Shown here piece after piece: positions 1 through 10,600 of a stretch of 64,000 nucleotides of DNA; position 1 is the first letter of the stretch, and every line of letters begins with the position of its first letter. The DNA is taken from contig JARVKI010000128.1 of assembly GCA_036674765.1 (NCBI GenBank), positions 1 through 64,000 of the forward strand, read 5' to 3'. This DNA is from Seiridium cupressi. Lineage: Eukaryota; Ascomycota; Sordariomycetes; Amphisphaeriales; Sporocadaceae. The notes under the pieces were generated by a model. The model had not been told where the DNA came from, did no database searches, and saw only the letters and a program-made list of their open reading frames with translations. A program made the translations under genes and the position numbers.

Positions 1-82
1 TTTTTTTAAAAATAAAAAAATTTTTTACCCCCCTTTTTGTTTTTTTTTTGCCCTACACGTTTTTTTTATATTTAAAAATAAA

Positions 83-137
<55 letters not shown>
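1..137. repeat. AT homopolymer / contig-end low complexity
   Basis: The first 87 bases are runs of T and A with one short C run, followed by an uninterrupted run of about 50 A (88-137). Normal mixed sequence starts abruptly at 138. Nothing here codes. It could be a genuine poly(A) tract, for example the tail of a retroelement, but the mixture of homopolymers at the very start of the window looks more like the unpolished end of an assembled contig. From 138 to 329 I see only the 3' flank of the polygalacturonase gene. Confidence 0.8.
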
Positions 138-139
<2 letters not shown>

Positions 140-329
140 CCAGTCATTCTCGCTCAAGCTTCAATCGAGCCCGGGGTCAGAAACGCCATCGGCTCAACTA
201 TCACCATTTTACAGGTATAGTCATACCAGCTAAACCATCATCTGCTCTAATATATCCCTACTACACCAGTTCTTGCAAAGCGCCTTTGAAGCCCTTCTCG
301 CTTTTGAATATCACTTTCGGTAGTGTATA

Positions 330-1589
330 TTAGCAAGATATTCCATCTGGCACATTCAGACAGTCGTCGCTGTCTTCCCCTCCCGTCACCGATACGTCAG
401 TCCAGGTCCAATCGCTGCAGCTACCCTCACCACACTCGATATATATGTTGACAGCATCACTATTGACTGTACCAGTGACGTTCTGTAGCACAAAGTTTGT
501 CACACTAACTCCGTTGGTCGGTTCGCCATCGACGCCATTGTAAGACTGCATCACGATGATCCCGTAGTCAGTCCCACCGCTCATCGTAATGTTGCGGTAT
601 GTGATCCCATCCACCGTGCCAGTCGCGCCTGAGATGGTCTTGATTCTTACGGATTGTTGCGACTTCTCCATGATAGTGTCACTGAAGGTAACATTCGTCA
701 CGACGTTGGTGGTTTGTCCACCGATTGATCCAATGGAAAGCCCATGGCCTCCAGAACAGAAGCCGTTTTCGAAAACGATGTTCTTGCCCGAGTTGATCGC
801 TACGCAGTCATCTTGGTTCCATACTGTGGCACCAGTGATGTAGACGCCGTCTGCATTGTTGATGTTGAATCCATCCGTGTTTTTGCCTAGCGCGTCGCCG
901 GTAGAATCATCTACCGTAATGTCCTTGAGAGTCAAGTTATACACATAGTTAAGGCTGAAAGAGTTCCTGGGCGCGTTGCGAATGGTGATTGAATCCAGAA
1001 TGGAATCGTTCAAGTTGTTCGCCTATCGAGAGCGAGTCAGCGACTACTCCCACGGATACATTATTGGGCGAGCAACTCTGGAAAGAGAAAATCGTACGAA
1101 CCTTGAAGAATTTGGGCTTCGTCACACCACTACTGCCGCCGCCGCCGTCCCAGTATAGGGCTCCTTGTCCGTCGAGAGCTGATCCAGGTTCGCCTCTTAC
1201 TGTTATGTGGTTTCCACTGACCGAGAAGAGAGAGCCTTCCCATTCACTATACCCAAAGGTTGTTACACCATCGAAGACCACCTATCCCGGTGTCAGCGGG
1301 ATGAACCAGGCATCTGCGGTGCGATCAGACTCACAGTTGTGCCGTCATTCAGCCTCTCCAGCTTGAGAGTCTGGCCGCCAGGAACGGTAAGGGCAGACAA
1401 CACGATCGTGGAGCATGCATTCTTGGAGACACTGGCTAAGGAGTACCCATCTGAGCCGGTGAAGGTACACGAGTCGGCTCTCCTTGCCACAGCGTCCTCG
1501 ATGTTCGGCGCTAGTGTTGGCGCCGGTGCTGGGGTTGCCAAAGTCTTGGCGGTGGCGAGCGCAGCGATAAGGGTTGTGGAGTACTGCAT
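330..1589 (-). CDS. Secreted endopolygalacturonase (GH28)
   Basis: Exons on the minus strand are 1589-1335, 1281-1102 and 1022-330, separated by introns of 53 bp (donor GTGAGT, acceptor ATAG) and 79 bp (donor GTTCGT, acceptor ATAG). Both introns are phase 0, giving 375 aa, the usual length for fungal endo-PGs. The ATG at 1589 opens a hydrophobic signal peptide followed by an Ala/Pro-rich propeptide and a dibasic RR. The GH28 active-site blocks are intact: NTDGFN (D195), QDDC (D216, D217), GGHG (H238) and RIKT (R271, K273). The family is a right-handed parallel beta-helix that hydrolyses alpha-1,4-galacturonan in plant pectin outside the cell. A TATATAAG box lies about 70 bp upstream of the ATG. 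The family assignment is certain; endo rather than exo action is inferred from length and from the KPKFF and SIGS(I/V)GG context. Confidence 0.96.
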
Positions 1590-2879
1590 TGTCGTTAATC
1601 TACACAGACCAACATAGCGAGTCTTCCGGTTCATCAATGACGATTTACCTTTTCTTATATAAAATCGAGTCTTCAGTCCTATCCATGTAAAACTCCATAT
1701 ATGGAGGCTCCATTCTCTAGGGTGTAAAGGGGTCTGCTGGAGAAGATAAAACCCACCACTAGAAATCAGATAGATGGTGTCACTCCACACGGCGGAAGGG
1801 ACCAATCCGCTACTCAAAGCTGTAAGCCCCCTGTCATAATTCGAATAGGCATCAGTGGCGTATGATTGGACCAAATCTGGGGCGCGACAAAGATGCAGGA
1901 AAAGATGAGCCTCAATTCAAAGACAAAGCAAATCCTAAATTCCCAATGAGTGATTTGCCTTGAGATCTACAATTGTCGTGTTCCCCATTATTTCCTATCT
2001 TAACCTGGCCGTATCTATATTCATTCTCCATCATAGGCAATGTATTATTATTCATGCAACATGTGCTCTACCAGATGTTCAAAGAATACTCGTCAGCTAC
2101 ACTACAGTGGCAACATCAGAAACATCAGAACCACGAGAAGTCCAACGTTTCCTTTTCAGCACCCAATACGACCGTTGGAACTGATCTGATCTGAGCCGAG
2201 CTCTTTGAGACGTCGGAATCTCTTCTGTTCTATTACTGTTCTGGATTCCTTGTCAATAGCATCAGAGTATATATCAACTCGGGGCTGCCAAGAATGGGTC
2301 AGTGCCATCACCACATGTCATCCATCCACCCAGAACCAACCAGGCTCTTTCGATTATCGGCCCTGGCCCCCGCGAGAATCTGAACATCAAAGCTGTAAAG
2401 CCGCCCATCCAAGCGGAATTCTTGGAAAATCGGCACCACGTCCCTCAGATGCCTGTGGTACAAACAGTGCAAGTTGCTATGTCACAGAGTACTGTGTCGA
2501 GAGAAGTCGAGCAAGCAGAGCTGGACATATTGCACCCTCACTAGAAGAAATCGTACAGCTCTGGGAGCGTGAACTTCAGGTACTTAACCACGAGCTGCCT
2601 CCCAAAACCGAGCTGTTGAGTGGACAGCCCAAGAAATCCAGCGTGTGTTCAATGTGTATGCGCTACCATCCGTGCCTCGAGTACTGCTAGATATCAACTC
2701 CTTTCCCAACATCACAACATAGACAACGCCTAGTCTCCTATGGATTAATTTCAATTCATACACGAAGAGTACACTACTTCCGGGAGATTCCACGTTCAAG
2801 ATGATTAAGGATGCAGCCATACCAATCACCACAGCTTTTCCCTTGACAGAAACCGTCTCTGCTTTTTGACTACCAGTAC
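1590..2879. other. Intergenic; polygalacturonase promoter plus possible helicase N-terminal remnant
   Basis: 1590-2200 is promoter-like. Between 2302 and 2690 two overlapping plus-strand frames (2302-2544 in one frame, 2530-2690 in another) read plausibly as one polypeptide. One stretch carries the motif LWERELQVLNHE. They may be the eroded N-terminus of the helicase pseudogene that follows. I cannot prove this, so I do not include it in the pseudogene. No other gene is seen. Confidence 0.4.
1654..1661 (-). promoter_or_regulatory. TATA box of the polygalacturonase gene
   Basis: TATATAAG on the minus strand, about 65-72 bp upstream of the start codon at 1589. It is the only strong TATA element in this upstream flank and fits a tightly inducible secreted-enzyme gene. 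Confidence 0.55.
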
Positions 2880-5161
2880 TACTTCAAATTATTATTCAGA
2901 GGATAGTAGGAAACCCCGATTTCATGACGTTTGCATTCCAACTCAGTCGTGATCAAGCGGAGACTGCTATGTAGCAGAAGGAACGTGACGCCCTTGCGCT
3001 CTTTCAGCACAAGGTCAACATCTACTTCCCATGTCGGAGGTAAAATCAGCAAACGTTCCCATGAAGAGGACGATATAGTCGAGCTCCGACAGCTCAGGTA
3101 TGATGCAGCAGGGAAGCTCTTGGTGGGCAATCCGATCGGATCTCCAGCTTGTCGCAACGTGGATCTGATTATAGTACAACAATCGAGTCCGTGGACAGGG
3201 CATATCTTCCAGGGGCGTGTGACGAGCATCCACAGAGCTTCTCACATAGTTTTCGTGAAATTCCATTTTCCTGGACCCGATATCATGGAGTTTGGGCACT
3301 GTGTCCAGCCAAATGCACTAGAAAAGTTCAGTGTTCAATTTCCCGTCTCTCCAGAGAGGCACAAACCCATTGTGCCAAGCATTGACTTTCACTCAAGCAT
3401 CCCGTATGCAACTCCCAGAGCTCCTGCACGCTCGTCATAGCCTATTACCGGTTTGTCACTTCCCAAACAAGCGTTTATGTTCATGAAATATGGACTTAAA
3501 CAGCCGATAAAAACCCAAGCACAGTCGAAGAAGGAATCGCCAACCCCAGCTACTGTAATATTGAGACGGACACAAACCACGACCCAGTACAGGTTTGTTC
3601 CCTAGCTAATCAGGCCTGGGTGCAATCAATGCTGTCTCCAAGAGAGTCGGATAGCGAGGTGTAAATGATGTTGAACCTTGGAACATTCAGTCGGCGGCTC
3701 TTTGACTCGGAGCTCAACTGGGAACAGCAAAAGGCTATCGATGGGATCGTCTCACGGAACTACGGGACACTCCCTTACCTCATTTCAGGGCTGCTGGGGA
3801 CAGGAAAGATGAAGACGTTGACTGAGGCGACTCTCCAATTCCTCCAGTGTGGAAATAGACAGACTCGTATATTGTTATGCGCTCCTTCAGACCAGCGCGG
3901 AGTCATACTGAGGTGCCAGACACTCTCCTACCATACTGCTGCACCTCGGCAAACAATCACCTCGGACATCCAAGCATTCGAACTCCTATCATACAAGACT
4001 GTTGTCACAACGTGCAGGGACCCAATACTTCTCACCAACGCACGAATGACTAACACAACTCTATGTAGCCTGTGAGCGGTGTTAACACCATATACGTTCC
4101 AACTTACCAGCTCCACCTAGCGACCCGGGGAGCTCGCACTATTGGACTGTCGTCCTCGTGGACGAGGCCTCGCAAGCTATGGAACCAGAACCACCGATTC
4201 CCATCTCAGTTGTACCGCCACCTCGAGAATGCGACGAGGGACAGTATGGACCGCCACCGCTCGTTGTGATGGCGAGAGATGAACATCAACTCGGGCCGCG
4301 CACGGCGCTTCCCCATACGCCACTCAAAACGTCTCTATTCGCCCGCCTCTCCCAGAGCCCGGCGGAAGCAGATCACCCGCTGTCGGGTAGTGGACGCCAG
4401 TCATTGCCGCCACTGTCCAAGTCAATGCTGCCAATACTTCGGCCGGCTTTCGACACCCTGATCCCCAAATTACCGCCCCCATTCTGCCATCCTTGCCGTG
4501 CCATCCTACCGCTTCTACTTTGACACGTTGGAGCCTGCCGCGAGCCCCTCGGAAACAGATCGGCTCGCTGCATAGGACGGCTGGCGGGGACGCCACTGGC
4601 CGGTACTGTTTCCATGCCAACTTTTCTCGCGACGAGCGCGGGCTCAAAGAAGGCGGGTGGTGTAATGTTCACGAGGCGAGTAGCGCTTGCAATTATGCAC
4701 GGTCACTCGTGAGCATTGGTCTTGTCGAGCAGGACGAGCTGTGCATCATGAGCTCATTCAAGGCTCAGATTCGGCTCCCCCGACAGACGATGCAGCTGTC
4801 CAAATTCAGCATGCGTGATGTCAATATTGGGCTGACTGACTCTTTCCAGGGGCTAGAGAAGGGTGTAGTCCTTCTCTACACGACACGATCCGAGACCGAA
4901 TTTGTGGCCGACGACGTCGAACGCGGATGTGGAATCATCCATCGGCTTAGTCAGACGAATGTTGCATTGACAAGAGCCAAATTCGGGCTGATTATAATTG
5001 GCAGGAAAAAGGTCCTGCACATGGACGAGAATTGGAGGGCTGTGCCGGCATTCTGCGACCGAAATGGATTGGCAGCCGGAGATGACAACGACGATGAGGC
5101 TGCAGACGGCGACGCAAGAACATGGACTTCAGCTGAATCAGATACTAACTACGATGCATAA
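2880..5161 (+). pseudogene. Decayed SDE3/MOV10/SAD-3-type SF1 RNA helicase
   Basis: Pieces of one SF1B helicase lie in order. They are the beta-barrel-like N-terminal region (2931-3440), the Q/Walker A region (3665-4071), Walker B plus motif III (4121-4463), the motif IV NYR..AILAVP region (about 4464-4615) and motifs V-VI to the C-terminus (about 4616-5161). An intact-looking 49-bp intron (4072-4120, GTGAGC...CCTAG) joins the second and third pieces. Lesions: frameshifts near 4464 and 4610, each one extra C; a TAG at 4573-4575 where the family has Trp; another stop near 2970; and loss of about 60 residues after LLCAPSD. Key residues are eroded: Walker A reads GLLGTGKM instead of GPPGTGKT, and motif III reads MARDEHQLGPRT. 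Recognisable remains include VDEASQAMEPE, DSFQGLE and NVALTRAKFG. Homologues act in RNA silencing and meiotic silencing (Neurospora SAD-3, plant SDE3, animal MOV10). This copy cannot make a functional ATPase. Confidence 0.88.
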
Positions 5162-6546
5162 TTAGGAGTTCCTTGGATACATCACATGGTTCAGGGAAGA
5201 GCAAAGGATATATGATTCGTGTACAACGACCGTTTGTGTCGTTATTTATGCAAATATACCCAATCGTACAGCGACCATAGTTCGGTGGCAATCTGATCTA
5301 TTGAATCAAACATTCGAGGTCTTATAAAGACAGTAATATCCTCGTCGAGGGAAAGATTGAGTCTCGAGCTCGTGTGAACATATTGCGCTTATAGCGTTTG
5401 CATGACAACGAAGTGTGCGTCGCCCTGCTTGCAGGGTACTCGAAGAATACATGAGGAAATATTGGCGCTCGAGCTGATGAGCAACCATAGCAGTATGGGC
5501 ACCATCGTAAATACCGTAAGATGCCGACTGGCTGTGGTCTCCAGGATCGACCCGTCAACAACTATTTAGTAGCAGGATTACTTGGGGGTTGGGGGTGAAT
5601 AATTAGTCCGTCACAGGTAGCATTCATTGCCAATGGAAGAGCCCCGAGGCCATTACAATGTCCCCCTCCCCCTCCCTCCCCGTCAACAGTCAATATCAAT
5701 CACAGTTAGCGAAACATACATGAAACACACTATCAGAGGGGACAAAGCCGGTTTGGTAAATCATCGTCAGCATTTTCAATGCAAACTAGACTTGGACACC
5801 CTTGTCTCAAATCTACCGCTAAAAGACATCGCAATATGCACAACCCATAAGCCCTAATTCTCAAGCCGTTTCGCGGCCAACTCCCCCTTCCACCCGGTTC
5901 ACTTCGCCCCGGAGGCCAGTTCTGGTGCGAGAAGACACCTGATATGAGGACAGGATCCGTCAACGCCAAGTATCGAGCGGAGGGAGATGCCATGCAGAAG
6001 GGAAGGCTAGATACAAAGAAGTGAAGAAATCAGGAAACAGGGGCCGAGACTCGGCTGATGGAAGATGCAGTTTCCCTCCGATAAATGGACACGCGATCAA
6101 TTGTTCAAGAATCTCCCGGCAGGTTTGCCCAAGATATCAGAGAAGCAAAAACAACCAGTCAAACAAAGGACGCAAATACACCGCCTGGAGTCTGGCAACG
6201 AAGTGTAGAAAAGATGCTGATGTGCCAGTAGGTTTTCCGCTTTCCCCCAAGCCTGAACACGCCCAGAAATTTTTGGTCATTGACTGCATCGAGTCGTCAT
6301 CGTGAAAGGTGCGGAATGTCTCCGCCATGCAAAGGTTGCCTCTCAGTGACCGGGGACGATGTAATGGTGGTCACTGCGGACCATGCGCAGTGTAAATGTT
6401 CGTGGCTGATAAGCAGACATTGTGTACAAGTTTACACACTACAAGAATGAAGACATGCTCTTTGATTCGCTCCAGGCTTATCATAGCCTCCTTGCCCTGC
6501 AAGGCATGTTCGACACCAAGGCGGGTCGAAGCACTCGAGGAGGAGC
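5162..6546. other. Intergenic, no gene seen
   Basis: Only short overlapping frames with no recognisable domain. It contains the 3' flanks of the helicase relic and of the CAP-protein gene (which converges from the right) and a short CT-rich patch near 5660-5690. I see no RNA gene or element. Confidence 0.5.
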
Positions 6547-7633
6547 TTAGTTGGTAACGATAGCCTCGCCGAGAGGGCTGAGGACGTTGGTACCATAGCC
6601 ACCACCAACGTTGCCTGTATCACATTAGCATCCCGCGAAAAAATCCGCTCTTGTGGAGTCTGCGACTTACCAGCGGGTCTGTAGTTGCAGACCATGTACC
6701 AGGCATCCATGTCAGTGTACATGGTACCGGCGGCGCAAAGCTTAGCGTAGCAGCCAAGCTCAGTAGAGTCCTTCCAGACGAGCTGAGAGAAATGACCCCA
6801 GGCCTCGAAGTCGGTCATGTCGGGAGTAGACTCGCCGTAGTACGAGGGCAGGAACTTGCCGATCTCGCCGTTGTACCACATGTCGTGGCTGGCCATGCCA
6901 ATGGCGCCAGCAGCACCAAGAGCGGCAGCGTTGTCCGAAGTGGCCCACATGGCAATGTTCTGGCCGTAGTTTCCAGATCCTTGGTCCCTGTTGACTATTA
7001 GTAAACGCCGGCGGAAACCTGGCCATGATGGACTCACATATCGTGGGCGAAGGTGCAGGTGTTGGCAGTGGTCTCGGCGTAGGTGGCGATCTCGTCGAGC
7101 CAGGTCATGGAGGGAGCCGAGTGGTTGGCACGGTGGAGGTTGTGTGCGTAGAGAGCAGTGCTGGCCATATCTGAGGGCGATGCTGTGGCTGCCTCGCTGC
7201 TAGTAGAAGCAGGAACCGCAACGTAAGTGGACGCAGGCGTGGTGCTCGTGGCAGGAGCCTCGGTAGAATAATCCTGGGCGGCCTCGGTGGTCGTCTCTAC
7301 AGCCTCGGCAGTCGTCTCTGCAGTCGAGCTCGGAGCAGGCTCAGCACCGTAGGTGTAGGTCTGAGTAACGTAAACAACCGGAGGAGCTGTAGTCGAGGTG
7401 GGGACCTCAATAACAGTGCTGGAAGAGGTCTGGGCCTTTTCGGACTTGTGCTTGCCACTGTCGACGAAGACAGTAGGCTGAGAGGCGCTGGTGGTCGACT
7501 CCGATCCGTCAGCGGTGACGGTGACGGTGTAGTACTCGACGACAACGTCTGTCTCAACGACCATGCGCTTGTCCAGGGGAGTTGCAAGGGCCATGACGGC
7601 ACCAGTGGCCACGAGGAACATGGACGTCTTCAT
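6547..7633 (-). CDS. Secreted CAP/PR-1-like protein (Pry family)
   Basis: Exons on the minus strand are 7633-7038, 6987-6671 and 6614-6547. Introns are 50 bp (GTGAGT, branch TACTAAT, CAACAG) and 56 bp (GTAAGT, ATACAG), giving 326 aa. The N-terminus is a signal peptide ending near a KR site. Residues about 35-160 are Ser/Thr/Ala/Pro-rich and probably O-mannosylated. The CAP domain fills the C-terminal half: the HNLHRA helix, WLDEIATYAE, FAHD, YGQNIA, FSQLVWKDSTELGC and MVCNYRPAGN. The conserved His/Glu cavity residues are present. Yeast Pry1 relatives bind and export sterols and fatty acids, and plant-associated homologues act as effectors. The assignment to CAP is firm; the ligand is unknown. 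The final exon adds only a short tail after the NYRPAGN block, which is usual for the family. Confidence 0.95.
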
Positions 7634-10600
7634 TTTGATGATACTGAGTCTTGGCGTGCAAGAAAGAAACGTCTAAGAGCTTGATAAGTAAATATACGTC
7701 AAGGAACGTGAAGATATAAATATAATGAACGAATGCGGAGTTTGTGAAGCAAAGCAAACGCTTCGTTCGGTCCGGCGCGAGGAACCCCCATCGGCGGACT
7801 TGTTATGGGTGTGAATATGGCAAAGAGACAATGCAGACAGCAGATGACGCGTCAAGGGCAGACCGAATTCCATCCGTTGTTGCTGCTCGTCGGTGTACAT
7901 GAGGATTTTGCTTTGTTGCTGGCCGAGAGCTTTGTTTGTCCACCGAGTGACAAACAAGCCCCGACTGGTTGGCGCCGAAACCTAACAATGGCGCTCGGGC
8001 TAGGCCAACGGCAGCGCCTCCGGGCCATGACCGCGGGAGCAAACAAGGTATGGATCTGGATCAAAGGGGGGCGGGACGGGCTGGTTCGTGCGTTGGACAC
8101 ATACCTTGAATCGTGGATTTTCCTGGGGCCGGGACAAGATGTTTGTTCCGAAGATTGACGAGAATCGCTGGTGAGAAGCACGTTCTTTATCTGCTGTAGA
8201 ATGGCGACAAGTATGTGTATATCCAGATAACCTCAGTTAGAGAGTGTGGTTGGACAACAGCAGGTCTTGTTCGACAAGATGCTGGGCAGAGTCAGGTGCC
8301 GGGTTTGACGAAGTCGTAAAATGCGATTCGTGGGAATTGTACGAAGCAGAATCCTGTGCCCCGTGGATGACAAGCTCTCAAAGTCTGATGTTGCGGTTGG
8401 CGAACTGGCGTCTGGCGTCCAGAAAGAGTGACGAGGTCGAACTAGTCGAGCGGGCGAGAGTGAAAATAGCAGCGTAAAAAAATCCCTGAAGCTCGTGGCG
8501 ACGGGGATGTCAAGACGAGAGGTGGGTTGACCGGGGAGTTTTTTCGAAGTATCTTCAGAAGGAGTGACTGTGCCGAGGCGGATGGTGGTCAAAGAGTGGA
8601 AGTGGTTGGTCTGAAAGAAGGTCTTGAACTCGTGGGATAGAGATTCGGAGACGGCAGAAACAGGCCACACCAGGGGGTTTTGACTGGAGGTCGGAGGTGG
8701 GGTTGGATGGGTCGGGAAGGAGTGAATGGAAAATGAATGGAAGCTGGTATGTACCAAAAGGAATGGACTGGCTGAAAAAAGACGGCCGGGCTTGCGGTTG
8801 TGAAGAGGGTGAGGGTGAAGGTGAGAGAGAGGGAAAGCGAAAACGGGAGGGTTTTGACGGGCGACGAGGTGGAATTAAACTTACTGAGTCGCTAGTGCGC
8901 ATCGTGCATTTGGGCGCGGGGAGCCGGGGTGCGCCTACGAATCTCACGAATCTCCCAGAATCTCACAGCACCAACAGCCAGGGAGCGGGGGCCACCCCGC
9001 TGTGGAAAACACCAGACCGGGGCCAGGAATCGCCAGGGAAATGAGGTTCATTACTTGTCCATCAGTGCCCAGCAGCGATGAAATCATGCGCGGAGTGAAG
9101 GGCCAGCGGGGAGGGGCACGCCCATGCTGTTTGTTCTTGTCTGCCGGGCGAGCGAGATTAGCAGGCCCCGGGCGTGCGCCTAGCTGGCGGCCCCTTCAAT
9201 TAGCTTCTGTCCCTGTTACCACGTCATGAACCCGACCGACGATCATTGGGGAATCCGGAACTGCCAGTCTGCCTGCTTGTGCACCACAACCCACTCACTG
9301 CTCCAGCAGTCTCTCGCCTTGGCCAGGTATCCGACTACATAGAGACTGAGAACGAGGCCAGGGCGAGAACCGCTTGGCAGAAACCCGGGGCAGGAACTTG
9401 GTTGCTTGGATCAGTTCAGTGCTAGGAATAGTCACATGCACTCCGCAGCGACGCCACCGACAATGCTGAGTCAATGGTAAAACAGGCGGGCGCTTTTCGC
9501 GAGTCGGCGCCTCTCCTGTCGCATGCGCCGGGAAGCAATCAATCCATCGTATTGTCGACAGCGGTCAGTGTTCCGTCGCCAGCCTCGTCCGCGGTGGCAG
9601 GAACAACAAGTCTACATGCATCAACTAGTGACTAGCATAGCACAACCTTAAGAAGAGGGTGCCAATCTTGGTTTGACACCTTGATCATTATTATGTGTGT
9701 GCCGCAGAAATCGTTGGTTGCCGACTACCGGCGGTCAGCTGGTGATGGGATACATCGAGCACAAAGGCGGCGGTTGATTACGTCGAGGCGCCTCCCTACA
9801 GTACATTCATTACCTATTCAAAGCACAATTACCCTACAATGTGGGCTACCCAAGTCCTCGTCGCCGAATCGAAATGGGATCTTCTGCGGGGCCCACGACG
9901 GGCGCCTTTTCCTCTAAGCAGCTCGTCCATTCTATCAAAAAGATGGTCTGTAATCCCAAGCGTTACGCGCTCGTCACGGCGGCTATCGGTGCATGGCCTC
10001 TGTCAATCTGTTTCCCAAACAAATCAAGCTTATTCCTTCCTCTGTTCTCTGTGATCCAAACATGTGTTGATCAGGAACATGACACGCCCGGCCGCTGCCA
10101 GAGTTCATCCAATCCTCGCGTGGCCCCGTTGCCAATCTTGCCCCTTTCCACACCAGTGCCCCGGCAGCCCCAATGTGTGTCGTCGAACGTCGGGCCCGCC
10201 CCCTGTCGATATCCCTGCTAGAGCGTTTCCGATATGCAGGTACGTTCCGTGCCAAGAATTGATCTGGAGGCAATCGCGCGCTGAGGATGTAACAGGGAGC
10301 CCCAGTGAGGCGTTTGCCGGAGTGATGCAGCCTAAATGCTGGGTGGGGACCCACTATGGAGCTTGTACTTATGTAGTGTCAAGCCCGGGCGGCTCCCTGC
10401 CGACACCAGCACAACACGTCGCAGAGCACCAGGACGCCACGGAAGAGGTTTTGAGATTGCAATTTGTGCTCGGTGGAGAATAGTCATCCTCTGGAGAGAT
10501 GCAGAGCCGGGTGTATAGCGGCTGTGGGCGGCATGATTGAGAATCGGTTCTTTGTACCTAGATGTTGTCAACCGTCTGCGACCGAGTCTGCCGCACCCCG

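Noticed and set aside
2302..2690. Merging 2302-2690 into the helicase pseudogene
   Set aside because: Suggestive text only; no motif of the family is recognisable.
8233..8757. 174-codon minus-strand frame as a gene
   Set aside because: The purine/pyrimidine bias of this stretch keeps frames open. There is no domain, and the composition is Ser/Thr/Pro-rich by base skew.
9841..10221. 126-codon frame with membrane-like segments
   Set aside because: Hydrophobic patches are scattered and no known small mitochondrial or membrane family fits.
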